DNA of 64,000 nucleotides, taken from contig JAEEZX010000073.1 of assembly GCA_016292045.1 (NCBI GenBank), forward strand, positions 45,609-109,608. The letters run 5' to 3'. Of the stretch, positions 9,167-17,610 are shown piece by piece. How positions within the stretch are numbered: the first letter of the stretch is position 1; the number at the start of each line of letters is the position of its first letter. This DNA comes from Bacteroidaceae bacterium (GTDB lineage Bacteria; Bacteroidota; Bacteroidia; Bacteroidales; Bacteroidaceae). The notes beneath the pieces were generated by a model, which did no database searches, was not told the DNA's origin, and saw only the letters and a program-made list of their open reading frames with translations. The position numbers and the translations under genes were made by a program.

Positions 9167-10276
9167 GTGATTACACAGGAACAACAGAAGGAGGTGCGTG
9201 ACAGGGTAGAGGCTCTGAACCGCTACCTCAATATAGATGAAAAGAGAGTACAACTGGAGGAGGAACAGTTGCGCACGCAAGCACCCGGATTCTGGGATGA
9301 CCAGAAGAAGGCTGAGGCTCAGATGAAACTGGTGAAGGGTATCGAGAAGTGGATAAAGGACTATGAGTCCGTTTCTGCTTTGGCAGACGAACTTGACCTC
9401 GCGGTGGATTTCTATAAGGAGAATCTTATCACGGAAGCAGAGGTTGACGAGAATTATCGCAAGGCACTCTCTGCTATAGAGGCTCTGGAACTCCGTAATA
9501 TGCTGCGTCGCGAGGAAGATCAGATGGACGCTGTGCTCAAGATAAATTCCGGAGCGGGAGGCACGGAAGCACAGGACTGGGCTCAGCAGTTGATGCGTAT
9601 GTATATGCGCTGGGCAGAGGAGAATAAATATAAGTGCAGGGTCGCCAACCTTCTTGAGGCCGATGATGCCGGTATCAAGTCATGCACGCTGGAGATAGAA
9701 GGTGCCCAGGCATACGGTTTCCTTAAGAGTGAAACGGGTGTGCACCGTCTGGTGCGTGTGTCGCCGTACAATGCGCAGGGCAAACGTATGACATCTTTTG
9801 CTTCCGTATTTGTCACTCCGCTGGTGGATGACAGTATAGAGGTGAATATTGAACCGGCCCGTATTTCTTGGGATACATTCCGTTCCAGTGGTGCCGGCGG
9901 TCAGAATGTAAATAAGGTGGAATCCGGTGTGCGCCTCCGTTATCAGTATAAAGACCCCTATACAGGCGAGGAGGAGGAAATCCTCATTGAGAATACTGAG
10001 ACCCGCGACCAACCCAAGAATAAGGAAAATGCCCTGCGTCTGCTTCGTTCAATGCTGTATGACAAGGAACTGAAGCATCGTATGGCTGAGCAGGCAAAGG
10101 TGGAGGCGGGTAAGATGAAGATAGAATGGGGTTCGCAGATACGAAGTTACGTATTTGACGACCGACGTGTAAAAGATCATCGCACGGGTTATCAGACATC
10201 TGATGTTGGCGGTGTGATGGATGGCAAGATAGACGCATTCATCAAAGCTTATTTGATGGAGTTCGGCGGAGAGTAA
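9167..10276 (+). CDS. prfB: Peptide chain release factor 2 (no programmed frameshift)
   Basis: RF2 of 369 residues, terminating translation at UGA and UAA. The GGQ catalytic tripeptide is at residues 244-246 within SSGAGGQNVNKV. The stop-codon recognition tripeptide is at 199-201 and reads SPY rather than the usual SPF. The start is GTG at 9167. Unlike many bacterial prfB genes, the frame is continuous through the region where the CUU-UGA +1 shift normally lies: residues RYLNID align with E. coli GYLDYD and are encoded ctcaatata without a UGA. Autoregulation by frameshifting is therefore absent. The next gene begins 2 bp after the stop. Confidence 0.96.
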   Translation: MITQEQQKEVRDRVEALNRYLNIDEKRVQLEEEQLRTQAPGFWDDQKKAEAQMKLVKGIEKWIKDYESVSALADELDLAVDFYKENLITEAEVDENYRKALSAIEALELRNMLRREEDQMDAVLKINSGAGGTEAQDWAQQLMRMYMRWAEENKYKCRVANLLEADDAGIKSCTLEIEGAQAYGFLKSETGVHRLVRVSPYNAQGKRMTSFASVFVTPLVDDSIEVNIEPARISWDTFRSSGAGGQNVNKVESGVRLRYQYKDPYTGEEEEILIENTETRDQPKNKENALRLLRSMLYDKELKHRMAEQAKVEAGKMKIEWGSQIRSYVFDDRRVKDHRTGYQTSDVGGVMDGKIDAFIKAYLMEFGGE

Positions 10277-10277
10277 A

Positions 10278-10778
10278 ATGGCTTATTTGGAGATAGAGCG
10301 CAAATTCCTTGTGAAGGGCGAGTATAAGAGTCTTGCCTTCGAGGTGACGCGTATCAAGCAGGGATACATCGCTTCCGGAAACGGTCGTACGGTGCGTGTG
10401 CGCATACGTGGCAACAAGGGTTGTCTGACAATAAAAGGTCCCAGCGATTCTAGGGGATTGGGACGTTTCGAATGGGAGAAGGAGATATCCGTAGAAGAGG
10501 CTGAAGCTCTGCTGACTGTTGCTGAACCGGGTATTATATCTAAATCCCGTTACCTTGTCAGGGCCGATGACGGACATGTGTGGGAAGTAGACGAATTTTA
10601 TGGGGAGAATGAGGGACTCACGATGGCGGAGATAGAACTCAAAAGCGAGAATGAACCGTTCAGTCTGCCCCCGTTCATCGGCCGTGAAGTCACGGGCGAC
10701 AGACGATTCTATAACAGTCACATGAGAAAGAATCCATACCGGCTATGGAAGCAAGACATCAATTTGGAAGCCGATTAG
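10278..10778 (+). CDS. CYTH domain protein (triphosphate tunnel metalloenzyme)
   Basis: A 166-residue single-domain CYTH protein. It begins with the diagnostic EIERKFLV (residues 5-12) and contains tunnel-lining charged strands: VRVRIRGNKGCLTIKG, EWEKEIS, YLVRAD, WEVDEF and MAEIELKSE. Relatives hydrolyse inorganic tripolyphosphate or related substrates. The class with this minimal architecture is cytoplasmic and of uncertain physiological role. The 3' end overlaps the following transporter gene by 34 bp in another frame, and prfB ends 2 bp upstream. Confidence 0.88.
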   Translation: MAYLEIERKFLVKGEYKSLAFEVTRIKQGYIASGNGRTVRVRIRGNKGCLTIKGPSDSRGLGRFEWEKEISVEEAEALLTVAEPGIISKSRYLVRADDGHVWEVDEFYGENEGLTMAEIELKSENEPFSLPPFIGREVTGDRRFYNSHMRKNPYRLWKQDINLEAD

Positions 10779-12103
10779 GTGTGATTCTGGCATCTGTGGG
10801 CAGCGCTGTGGGATTGGGCAATGTGTGGCGCTTCCCAATGGAGGCAGGTCGTGGCGGCGGTGCCGCTTTTATTCTTGTATATGTAATTTTTGTCCTGATA
10901 TTGGCTCTTCCTGTGATGTGTTCGGAATTCGTTGTGGGAAGAAAGGGACGGGCCAATGCGGCAGACAGTTTCAAGCGTCTGGCTCCCAACGGTTCCTGGT
11001 CCATGGTTGGCTACATGGGAGTGTTGGCCGGTTTTCTTATATTGAGCTTTTATATAGTGGTGGCGGCCTGGACGCTCTACTATACGGTGGAGAGCCTTCG
11101 TGGTACACTTATTGGCGAGCATGATTTCAATCTGTTTTATTCGGATTTCTCCACCGATACATGGCATCCTTTATTGTATGTATTCCTGTTTCTTGTGGCG
11201 AATACGGTTATTGTTGCTGGTGGCGTGCAAAAGGGTATTGAGCGCTGCTCCAAATGGATGATGCCCCTGTTGTTTCTGATAATAGTGACTCTGGCGTGCT
11301 TTTCACTTTCTTTGCCGGGAGCGTCCGAAGGTGTGAGATTCCTGCTATATCCGGATTTCTCAAAGTTGACGATAGGAGTGGTGCTGTCCGCTATGGGACA
11401 GGCATTTTTCTCGTTGTCTGTGGGAATAGGATGTCTGGCCACTTATGCTTCTTATTTCAAGAGAGATGTGGACTTGATACGTTCCTCTTTTGTGATTTGC
11501 TTGCTGGACACGTGTGTCGCGGTGGTGAGCGGTATCGTCATTTTCCCAGTGGTGTTCAGTATTGGTGCCAGTGTGGATGCGGGGCCGGGGCTCGTTTTTA
11601 TCACTTTGCCCCACATATTTAATTTGGTGTTGGGGTCGTCTCCCGTAGCCAATTATCTCTTCTCGGCGCTGTTTTATATTCTCCTGCTGGTGGCAGCGCT
11701 GACGAGTTCTGTTTCCATGCATGAGATGGTGACTGCTTTGGTGCATGAGAAGTTTCGTCTGAAACGTCCACAGGCATCGGTTATTGTGGCTGTTGCCGTG
11801 ATGGTGTGTGCAGCGGCGTGCTCGTTGTCCTTCGGGGCGTGGAAGGATGTGACTGTCTTCGGAATGGTTTTTTTCGCATTGTTCGATTTCGTTACGGCAA
11901 AGTTTATGATGCCCATTGGAGGACTGTGCTTCTGCGTATTTGTTTCGTGGGTGATGAAACGCTCTGTCGTAGAGAACGAATTGTGCGGAAGCAGATCCTC
12001 CAGAACGAGACGCGTAATAGTTTCTGTAGTCTACTTTTTCATGCGGGCGGTGGCTCCGCTTTGCCTATTGGGCGTATTCTTTTACGAACTGTTCGGCCGT
12101 TAA
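10745..12103 (+). CDS. Sodium-dependent neurotransmitter-type symporter (NSS/SNF family)
   Basis: A 452-residue polytopic inner-membrane protein with about 11-12 hydrophobic segments. The N-terminal signature SRLGVILASVGSAVGLGNVWRFP (about residues 9-31) is the TM1 substrate and sodium site of LeuT-like transporters, followed by GGGAAFILVY. Substrates in bacteria are usually amino acids; specificity cannot be read here. The start at 10745 overlaps the CYTH gene by 34 bp. It is supported because the conserved TM1 motif starts only a few residues later. A convergent ispH gene ends 14 bp downstream. Confidence 0.93.
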   Translation: MEARHQFGSRLGVILASVGSAVGLGNVWRFPMEAGRGGGAAFILVYVIFVLILALPVMCSEFVVGRKGRANAADSFKRLAPNGSWSMVGYMGVLAGFLILSFYIVVAAWTLYYTVESLRGTLIGEHDFNLFYSDFSTDTWHPLLYVFLFLVANTVIVAGGVQKGIERCSKWMMPLLFLIIVTLACFSLSLPGASEGVRFLLYPDFSKLTIGVVLSAMGQAFFSLSVGIGCLATYASYFKRDVDLIRSSFVICLLDTCVAVVSGIVIFPVVFSIGASVDAGPGLVFITLPHIFNLVLGSSPVANYLFSALFYILLLVAALTSSVSMHEMVTALVHEKFRLKRPQASVIVAVAVMVCAAACSLSFGAWKDVTVFGMVFFALFDFVTAKFMMPIGGLCFCVFVSWVMKRSVVENELCGSRSSRTRRVIVSVVYFFMRAVAPLCLLGVFFYELFGR

Positions 12104-12117
12104 CGCCTCGCCGGGCT

Positions 12118-12981
12118 TTATTTCACGTTGTCGCGTATAAAGTCGGCGCACTGTTCCATAAGCCATTTTGGCGTGGATGTGGCTCCGCAGATTCCTACGC
12201 TTTCCTTGCCCTCAAACCATCTGAGGTCTATTTCCTGAGCGCTGTCCACCAAATAGCTCGACGGATTGATGCGCTTGCATTCTGAGAAAAGTACGCGTCC
12301 GTTGCTCGATTTCCGTCCGGACACAAACAAGATGACATCGTGACGTGCGGCAAACTGCTGGATGTGCGGCATGCGGTTTGCCACTTGTCGGCAGATGGTG
12401 TCGGCAAATGTGAATGTCGCATCCGGGGAAATGTGCGACTTGATGTATTCTACAATCTGCAGGAATGTGGCCAGCGACTTCGTTGTCTGGCTGTAGAGTG
12501 AGACGTCTCGGGTGAAGTCCAGATGCATGGCGTCCTCCATGCTCTCGATGACGATGGCTGTGCCCTCGGTCTGTCCTACGAGTCCAAGTACTTCCGCATG
12601 TCCCGGTTTGCCGAAGATGACGATTTGTTTATTACAGGGAGACGATGTCTCGTATTCTTCACGGATGCGCTTCTGCAGATTGAGCACCACGGGGCAGGAG
12701 GCATCTATCAGCGTGATGTCGTTCTCCCGTGCTTTCTGGTATGTTGATGGTGGTTCGCCGTGAGCGCGGAGCAGCACCTTGACATTGTGCAACTGTTCGA
12801 AGGCTTCGTGGTCGATGGTCTTCAGGCCCAGATGCTCCAGACGGGAACATTCCTTGCCGTTGTGCACGATGTCACCGAGGCAGTAGAGCACCTCGCCGTT
12901 TTTCAGCTCCTCTTCGGCTTTCGTGATGGCCCGTGTCACCCCGTGACAGAATCCGCTGCCTTCGTCGATCTCAATCTTCAT
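12118..12981 (-). CDS. ispH: 4-hydroxy-3-methylbut-2-enyl diphosphate reductase
   Basis: IspH/LytB, 287 residues, is the last enzyme of the MEP isoprenoid pathway, making IPP and DMAPP. The three iron-sulfur cysteines are at residues 12 (SGFCHG), 96 (DASCPVV) and 197 (DTICRQVANR), the same numbering as E. coli. The conserved ICGATSTP is near the C-terminus. It lies 3 bp downstream of cmk on the minus strand and is probably cotranscribed with porQ and cmk. Confidence 0.97.
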   Translation of the reverse strand: MKIEIDEGSGFCHGVTRAITKAEEELKNGEVLYCLGDIVHNGKECSRLEHLGLKTIDHEAFEQLHNVKVLLRAHGEPPSTYQKARENDITLIDASCPVVLNLQKRIREEYETSSPCNKQIVIFGKPGHAEVLGLVGQTEGTAIVIESMEDAMHLDFTRDVSLYSQTTKSLATFLQIVEYIKSHISPDATFTFADTICRQVANRMPHIQQFAARHDVILFVSGRKSSNGRVLFSECKRINPSSYLVDSAQEIDLRWFEGKESVGICGATSTPKWLMEQCADFIRDNVK

Positions 12982-12984
12982 TCC

Positions 12985-13677
12985 TTACTCGAGCGTTGCC
13001 ACGGCCAGAGCACCGTGCAGCCAGGCCATCTGTTCTTCGCGTGTCATGTGGCTGTTGTCCAGCACGACGGCATCTTCGGCCTGTCGCAGGGGACTTATCT
13101 CGCGTGTGGAGTCGATGCGGTCGCGCTCCTTCACGTTGTGTAGTACATCCTCGAAACTGACCTTTTGGCCCTTGCTGATGAGTTCGTCGTAGCGGCGTTG
13201 GGCACGCACTTCGGGATCTGCGGTGACAAACACCTTCAGTTCAGCGTCGGGGAACACCACGGTGCCGATATCGCGTCCGTCCAGTATCACACCCTTGGCT
13301 TCTCCCATCAGTCTCTGCAGGTCCACCATTGCTTGGCGCACGAAACCGAGAGTGGCTATCGGACTCACGTTGGACGATACCTCGAGGGTACGTATCTCAT
13401 CCTCCACACATTCGCCGTTGAGATAGGTCTCAAGGCGCTGCTTCTCAGTGTTGTACACGAACATTATCATAATATTGACGATGTCTGCCTCGAGAGCTTT
13501 TTTGTCGATGTTTCCGTCTGCGGCGATGTATCCTTTACGCATGGCGTAGAGCGTCACAGCCCTGTACATGGCACCTGTGTCGATGTAAACGTAACCGATT
13601 TCGCGTGCCAGTTGTTTTGCCATAGTACTCTTGCCGCAGGAGGAGAACCCGTCCATGGCTATTGTTATTTTTTTCAT
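12985..13677 (-). CDS. cmk: Cytidylate kinase
   Basis: CMP/dCMP kinase of 230 residues. The P-loop is at residues 10-18 (GFSSCGKST). The CMP-binding insert is present ([12 protein letters not shown] to [16 protein letters not shown]), followed by [26 protein letters not shown]. Length and motif order are normal. It sits 19 bp downstream of porQ and 3 bp upstream of ispH. Confidence 0.96.
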   Translation of the reverse strand: MKKITIAMDGFSSCGKSTMAKQLAREIGYVYIDTGAMYRAVTLYAMRKGYIAADGNIDKKALEADIVNIMIMFVYNTEKQRLETYLNGECVEDEIRTLEVSSNVSPIATLGFVRQAMVDLQRLMGEAKGVILDGRDIGTVVFPDAELKVFVTADPEVRAQRRYDELISKGQKVSFEDVLHNVKERDRIDSTREISPLRQAEDAVVLDNSHMTREEQMAWLHGALAVATLE

Positions 13678-13696
13678 ATCAGATGTGTATGTGCTG

Positions 13697-14692
13697 TTAT
13701 TGTTTGTTGAAATTATACGATAGCGATACGCAGATGGAATTTGTGCTCACATGCTGTTTCGACCATGCAAGTCCTACCTTGAAACGTTTGATGTCGACAC
13801 CGGCTCCCAACGACAGACCGGCGGCGTGCGAAGAACCTCCGGCCTTCATTTCGTATGCCCTGCGGAAATTGTATCCGAGGGCCAACCAGATATATTTTGT
13901 CGGGAATACGTCCAAACCCAGTGCGAAGTGATTCATGAAGATGGTGAATCCGCCCACTTCCTCTCCTGTGGAGTTGAAGTAGTAGTCGTGCGCCCAGTGG
14001 TTGATGTCAAACATTGTCACGGTGATTCTTGCCGGCAGACGTCCCAGTCCCTTGGAGAATCCCAGTTTGAGATTTATGGGGAGCCTCTCGTGCGTTTCGC
14101 CGAAAGCCTTCACCTGTGCTCCCAGATTGGTCACCGCCGCCGATATTGAGAAGTCGCGCTCCTCGTCGTAGTAGTTGGCCGCGAGGTCCACGCAGAGACC
14201 AACGGAGGAGAACGAACCGTATTTGGAGTAGAGGAACTTACCCATTACGCCTCCCACCCAGCGGTCGGAGAGCGCGTAGCTGTAGCCGCCAGTGATATTG
14301 AGGTCGAGGGGCGACATCGTGCCCATCACTTCTCCCCATTCGTTTGTCTCCTTCACGCTGCCGTAGGATACGAACTGTGTGCCCACGCCCCAGCTGCCTC
14401 TTGTCCCTTGCGCCTGCACGTAGGCGGCGCTTCCCGTGTGTGTACCTCTCATATAATTCATATAGTTGAGGTTTAGAGTGTGCGAGGAGGTGTTGGACAA
14501 TGCCACGGGGTTAGTGAATATCATCGAGGCGTCATCCTCCACAGTGGAGATATTCTGTCCGCCGAGTGCCGTGGTGTGTGCGGATGAAGAGAGACTGAGG
14601 AAATTGAACACACTGCTACTTTCCTGAGCCAGAAGCCCGGAAAACGTGAAAATCATAAACCATAAGAGAATAAAAAGCCGTTTATGACTCAT
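13697..14692 (-). CDS. porQ: Type IX secretion system protein PorQ
   Basis: Predicted outer-membrane beta-barrel of the FadL/PorV-like class, 331 residues. The start at 14692 gives a signal peptide ([23 protein letters not shown]) and is supported by a TACCTTTG promoter box about 20 bp upstream. The mature N-terminus ([29 protein letters not shown]) is the PorQ pattern. Many amphipathic strands follow and the protein ends in [16 protein letters not shown] barrel sequence. In Porphyromonas PorQ is needed for type IX secretion. Its neighbourhood with cmk and ispH is conserved in Bacteroidetes. Its presence implies that this organism secretes proteins with type IX tails, such as the BNR_4 protein at 34.6-37.9 kb. 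Confidence 0.85.
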   Translation of the reverse strand: MSHKRLFILLWFMIFTFSGLLAQESSSVFNFLSLSSSAHTTALGGQNISTVEDDASMIFTNPVALSNTSSHTLNLNYMNYMRGTHTGSAAYVQAQGTRGSWGVGTQFVSYGSVKETNEWGEVMGTMSPLDLNITGGYSYALSDRWVGGVMGKFLYSKYGSFSSVGLCVDLAANYYDEERDFSISAAVTNLGAQVKAFGETHERLPINLKLGFSKGLGRLPARITVTMFDINHWAHDYYFNSTGEEVGGFTIFMNHFALGLDVFPTKYIWLALGYNFRRAYEMKAGGSSHAAGLSLGAGVDIKRFKVGLAWSKQHVSTNSICVSLSYNFNKQ

Positions 14693-14711
14693 TGGTGTCC
14701 TATTTCGATGC

Positions 14712-14719
14712 CAAAGGTA
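14712..14719 (-). promoter_or_regulatory. Promoter -7 box for porQ-cmk-ispH
   Basis: On the minus strand the bases read TACCTTTG, 20 bp upstream of the porQ ATG. The short leader fits the chosen start. Confidence 0.65.
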
Positions 14720-14815
14720 CTCTATTTTACTCCAATAACCGCCGTTGATGAAGAAAAATTGCCCCAACATGAAAAAAAAAGTCCTTATATGCGCCATTGA
14801 ATCATAAAAAAGCAC

Positions 14816-14823
14816 TATATTTG
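14816..14823 (+). promoter_or_regulatory. Promoter -7 box for tonB
   Basis: TATATTTG lies 37 bp upstream of the tonB ATG at 14860, giving a leader of about 30 nt. A clear TTTG -33 element is not seen at ideal spacing. Confidence 0.6.
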
Positions 14824-14859
14824 CCCTCGTGGATTGAAAAAAATGAAAAAAAACATACC

Positions 14860-15579
14860 ATGGAAGCAGTTCAAGTAAACGAAAACTTAGACTTGAGAGG
14901 GCAGAAGTCAACAGGCATCCTTATCGGTTATGTCCTGACACTTGCTCTTATGTTTTGTGCCTTTGAGTTGACACAGCGCGATCCTGAGAAGGTGATTGAA
15001 GAGGAGAAAATTTATGAGATGGCTTTTGAGGAGGACATGATTCCCATCACTCAGCAGCAGGAAGTAGTGGCTCCTCCTCCAGCAGCAGCTCCTAAGGTGG
15101 CTGAAATCATCAACATCGTTGACAACGAGTCAGAGCTCCCCGAAGAGGAGGTTGAAACCAGTGAGGAGGTCAACCAGGCCATCACCACTGTTGTCGGCAC
15201 GGGTTCTCCCTCTGCTGTTGCCACAGGTCCCGTAGGTCCCATTGTGGAGGCTGTGGACGACGACCGCATCTTCGACGTCGTTGAGGAGAACGCCCAGTTC
15301 CCCGGCGGTGACGAGGCTTGTATGAAGTGGCTCCGCGACCACATCAAGTATCCCAGCATCTGTCAGGAGCAGGGTGTGCAGGGTCGTGTCATCGTGAGCT
15401 TCGTGGTGAACCGTGACGGTTCTATCGTGGATGCCAAGGTGATGCGCTCTCCCGACCAGCATCTCTCCGACGAGGCTCTTCGCGTGGTGAACGCCATGCC
15501 TAAGTGGAAACCCGCCCGCCAGGGCAACAGGACAGTGCGTTCGCGCTTCAACCTGCCTGTAATGTTCCGTCTTGGATAA
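14860..15579 (+). CDS. tonB: TonB family energy-transducing protein
   Basis: The start MEAVQVNENLDL gives 239 residues; an upstream in-frame extension runs through the promoter and is rejected. One N-terminal membrane helix lies at about residues 21-41 (GILIGYVLTLALMFCAFEL). A periplasmic linker rich in Pro-Ala and then Glu (about 50-130) follows. The C-terminal TonB domain (about 145-239) contains AQFPGGDEACMKWLRDHIKYP, GRVIVSFVVNRDGSIVDAKVMRSPDQHLSDEALRVV and MPKWKPARQGN. It couples proton-motive force from ExbB/ExbD to outer-membrane receptors. The linker is acidic and short, without long Pro-Lys repeats. Exb genes lie 2 kb downstream. Confidence 0.93.
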   Translation: MEAVQVNENLDLRGQKSTGILIGYVLTLALMFCAFELTQRDPEKVIEEEKIYEMAFEEDMIPITQQQEVVAPPPAAAPKVAEIINIVDNESELPEEEVETSEEVNQAITTVVGTGSPSAVATGPVGPIVEAVDDDRIFDVVEENAQFPGGDEACMKWLRDHIKYPSICQEQGVQGRVIVSFVVNRDGSIVDAKVMRSPDQHLSDEALRVVNAMPKWKPARQGNRTVRSRFNLPVMFRLG

Positions 15580-15585
15580 CGAGAT

Positions 15586-16569
15586 ATGTATAAAAGTCAT
15601 GAAATAATCGAGAAGGTGAACCAGGCTTTGGTTCACCTTTCTTTTGATAGGCAGCCGACGGGTCTCTACGACCCCATCCGCTATGTCCTCTCCCTTGGCG
15701 GCAAGCGCATACGTCCCGTGCTGATGCTCATGTCCTATAATCTATATAAAAAGGATATAGAGACGTGCATGCCGGCGGCGCTGGGTCTGGAGGTGTACCA
15801 TAACTACACGCTTCTCCACGACGATCTGATGGACAGAGCGGAGGTGCGCCGCGGCAAGCCCTGTGTGCACAAGAAGTGGGATGACAATACCGCCATCCTT
15901 TCCGGCGACTCCATGCTCGTGCTGGCTTTCCAGATGATGCAGCAGTGTGACGCCTCTGTGCTCGCGCCCCTGCTCTCCTCTTTCACGGAGACGGCTCTTG
16001 AGATAGGCGAGGGGCAGCAGATGGATATGGAGTTCGAGTCGCGCCTCGATGTCACTGAGGACGAGTATATAGAGATGATACGCCTGAAGACCAGCGTGCT
16101 TCTTGCGTGCGCCACATCGCTCGGCGCCCTGCAAGCCGGTGCGAAGGAGGGCGATGTCAAGACGCTCTATTCCTTCGGCGAGAAGCTCGGCCTGGCATTC
16201 CAGTTGCAGGACGACCTGTTGGATGTCTACGGCGACTTTGCCACTTTCGGCAAGCGCATCGGCGGCGATATCCTTGAGAACAAGAAGACCTTCCTTCTCA
16301 TCAACGCTTTTCAGATGGCAGGCGACGAGCAGCGGGCCGAATTGCTGCGTTGGCTTGAGACTTCGCCCTCCACAGCCGAGGGGGAGCAGGAGAAGATAGA
16401 GGCTGTCACCCGCCTCTACGACGAAATTGGCGTAAGACCTCTTGCGGAGCACCGTATCAACGAGTTCTTCCACGAGGCACGTATGGCGCTGGAGTCTCTC
16501 GTGCTGCCGCTGGAGAGGAAGCAGCCTCTCTGGGAGTTTGCCATGTCGCTGATGCAGCGTCAGTCATGA
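15586..16569 (+). CDS. Polyprenyl (farnesyl/geranylgeranyl) diphosphate synthase
   Basis: A 327-residue trans-prenyl synthase. The first aspartate-rich motif is DDLMD in LLHDDLMDRAEVRRGKP and the second is DDLLD in LAFQLQDDLLDVYGDF. GGKRIRPVL near residue 34 binds the diphosphate. It elongates IPP/DMAPP units supplied by the MEP pathway (ispH is nearby). The product chain length is not determinable by eye. It starts 6 bp after tonB and overlaps tatD by 4 bp. Confidence 0.92.
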   Translation: MYKSHEIIEKVNQALVHLSFDRQPTGLYDPIRYVLSLGGKRIRPVLMLMSYNLYKKDIETCMPAALGLEVYHNYTLLHDDLMDRAEVRRGKPCVHKKWDDNTAILSGDSMLVLAFQMMQQCDASVLAPLLSSFTETALEIGEGQQMDMEFESRLDVTEDEYIEMIRLKTSVLLACATSLGALQAGAKEGDVKTLYSFGEKLGLAFQLQDDLLDVYGDFATFGKRIGGDILENKKTFLLINAFQMAGDEQRAELLRWLETSPSTAEGEQEKIEAVTRLYDEIGVRPLAEHRINEFFHEARMALESLVLPLERKQPLWEFAMSLMQRQS

Positions 16570-17327
16570 CCGACACTCATTCCCATCTCTACGAATCGGA
16601 ATTCGACGCCGACCGCGAAGATGTGCTCCTCAGAGCGCAGGCGGCAGGTGTCGCGCGCATGTTCCTTCCTAATATCAATGAGGAGAGCATTTCCCGTATG
16701 ATGGCTCTTGTGGAGCGCTATCCCGGCTACTGTTTTCCTATGATGGGTCTCCATCCCGAGGATGTGAAGGCTGACTGGGAGGAGGTGCTCGGGCGTATGG
16801 AGCCGCAGCTTGACGGTATGTCGGCAGTGGGCGAGGTGGGTTTGGACTTCTATTGGGACGCCACCTTCCGCAAGGAGCAGATGCAGGCCTTTGAACATCA
16901 GGCGGAGTGGGCGAGGGAGCGCTCTCTTCCCCTTGTCATCCACCAGCGAAAGGCGGAGAGCGAGGTGTTCGAGGTGCTGTCGCGCTTTCCCAAGGATTCG
17001 CTCAGCGGCATCTTCCATTGCTTCTCGGGCAGTGTGGAGACGGCGCGTCGCGTGCTTGCCTGCGGACATTTCTATTTCGGTATCGGCGGGGTGGTGACGT
17101 TCAAGAATGCGAAACTTGGGGCCGTGCTCCGCGAGGCTGTGCCCCTGAGCCGTGTGGTGCTCGAGACCGACTGTCCCTACCTCTCTCCGGTGCCTCACAG
17201 AGGGGAGCGCAACGAGAGTTCCTACCTCACTTTTGTGCGCGACAAACTGAGTGATATTTACGAGGTGAGTCCGGAGGAGGTTGAGAGGGTTACGGATGAC
17301 AATGTTTTAAGGCTTTTTTGCATGTAA
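16566..17327 (+). CDS. tatD: TatD family metal-dependent hydrolase (DNase)
   Basis: A 253-residue TIM-barrel amidohydrolase. It starts with the metal-binding TDTHSHLYESEF (residues 2-13), then GEVGLDFYWD (near 92), LVIHQRKAESEVF (near 124), IFHCFSGS (near 151) and the catalytic Asp in LETDCPYLSPVPHRGERNES (near 201). Family members have 3'-5' exonuclease activity. It overlaps the prenyl synthase by 4 bp. The stop codon lies within a terminator-like hairpin. Confidence 0.94.
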   Translation: MTDTHSHLYESEFDADREDVLLRAQAAGVARMFLPNINEESISRMMALVERYPGYCFPMMGLHPEDVKADWEEVLGRMEPQLDGMSAVGEVGLDFYWDATFRKEQMQAFEHQAEWARERSLPLVIHQRKAESEVFEVLSRFPKDSLSGIFHCFSGSVETARRVLACGHFYFGIGGVVTFKNAKLGAVLREAVPLSRVVLETDCPYLSPVPHRGERNESSYLTFVRDKLSDIYEVSPEEVERVTDDNVLRLFCM

Positions 17328-17346
17328 TGCCCCCGGAAAGGGCATT
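17326..17346 (+). terminator. Terminator hairpin after tatD
   Basis: AATGCCC and GGGCATT form a perfect 7-bp stem around a 7-base loop, followed by a short T run. The stem begins inside the tatD stop codon. Confidence 0.6.
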
Positions 17347-17415
17347 TTAAGAGAAAAAAAGACGCAACTTCCGCTTTTTTTGCGATAAAGATGATGTTTA
17401 TTAAGAAAAAAAAGG

Positions 17416-17423
17416 TATTTTTG
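17416..17423 (+). promoter_or_regulatory. Promoter -7 box for tRNA-Ser
   Basis: TATTTTTG lies 28 bp upstream of the mature tRNA 5' end. Confidence 0.55.
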
Positions 17424-17451
17424 TAGCCGAATTTGTGTGCAGTGGCACAAT

Positions 17452-17539
17452 GGAGAGATGCTCGAGTGGCTTAAGAGGCACGCCTGGAAAGCGTGTATAC
17501 GTCAAAAGCGTATCGGGGGTTCGAATCCCCCTCTCTCCG
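17452..17539 (+). tRNA. tRNA-Ser (anticodon GGA)
   Basis: The 7-bp acceptor stem GGAGAGA/TCTCTCC, an anticodon loop CTGGAAA with GGA at the anticodon, a long class II variable arm and a TTCGAAT T-loop closed by GGGGG/CCCCC are all visible. The discriminator base is G at 17539 and CCA is not encoded. It sits 71 bp upstream of exbB with no obvious promoter between, so readthrough into exbB is possible. Confidence 0.95.
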
Positions 17540-17610
17540 CAGAAGAATAATAAAACTGATTAAATAAATACTAAGAAAAACCAATAATTAACCTAAAAAT
17601 TTTAAAAGCG

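Noticed and set aside
9200..9260. RF2 programmed frameshift site
   Set aside because: No CUU-UGA or other in-frame stop is present; the frame is continuous from the GTG.
14797..14859. Upstream extension of tonB to an earlier start
   Set aside because: It would be translated through the -7 promoter box at 14816-14823.
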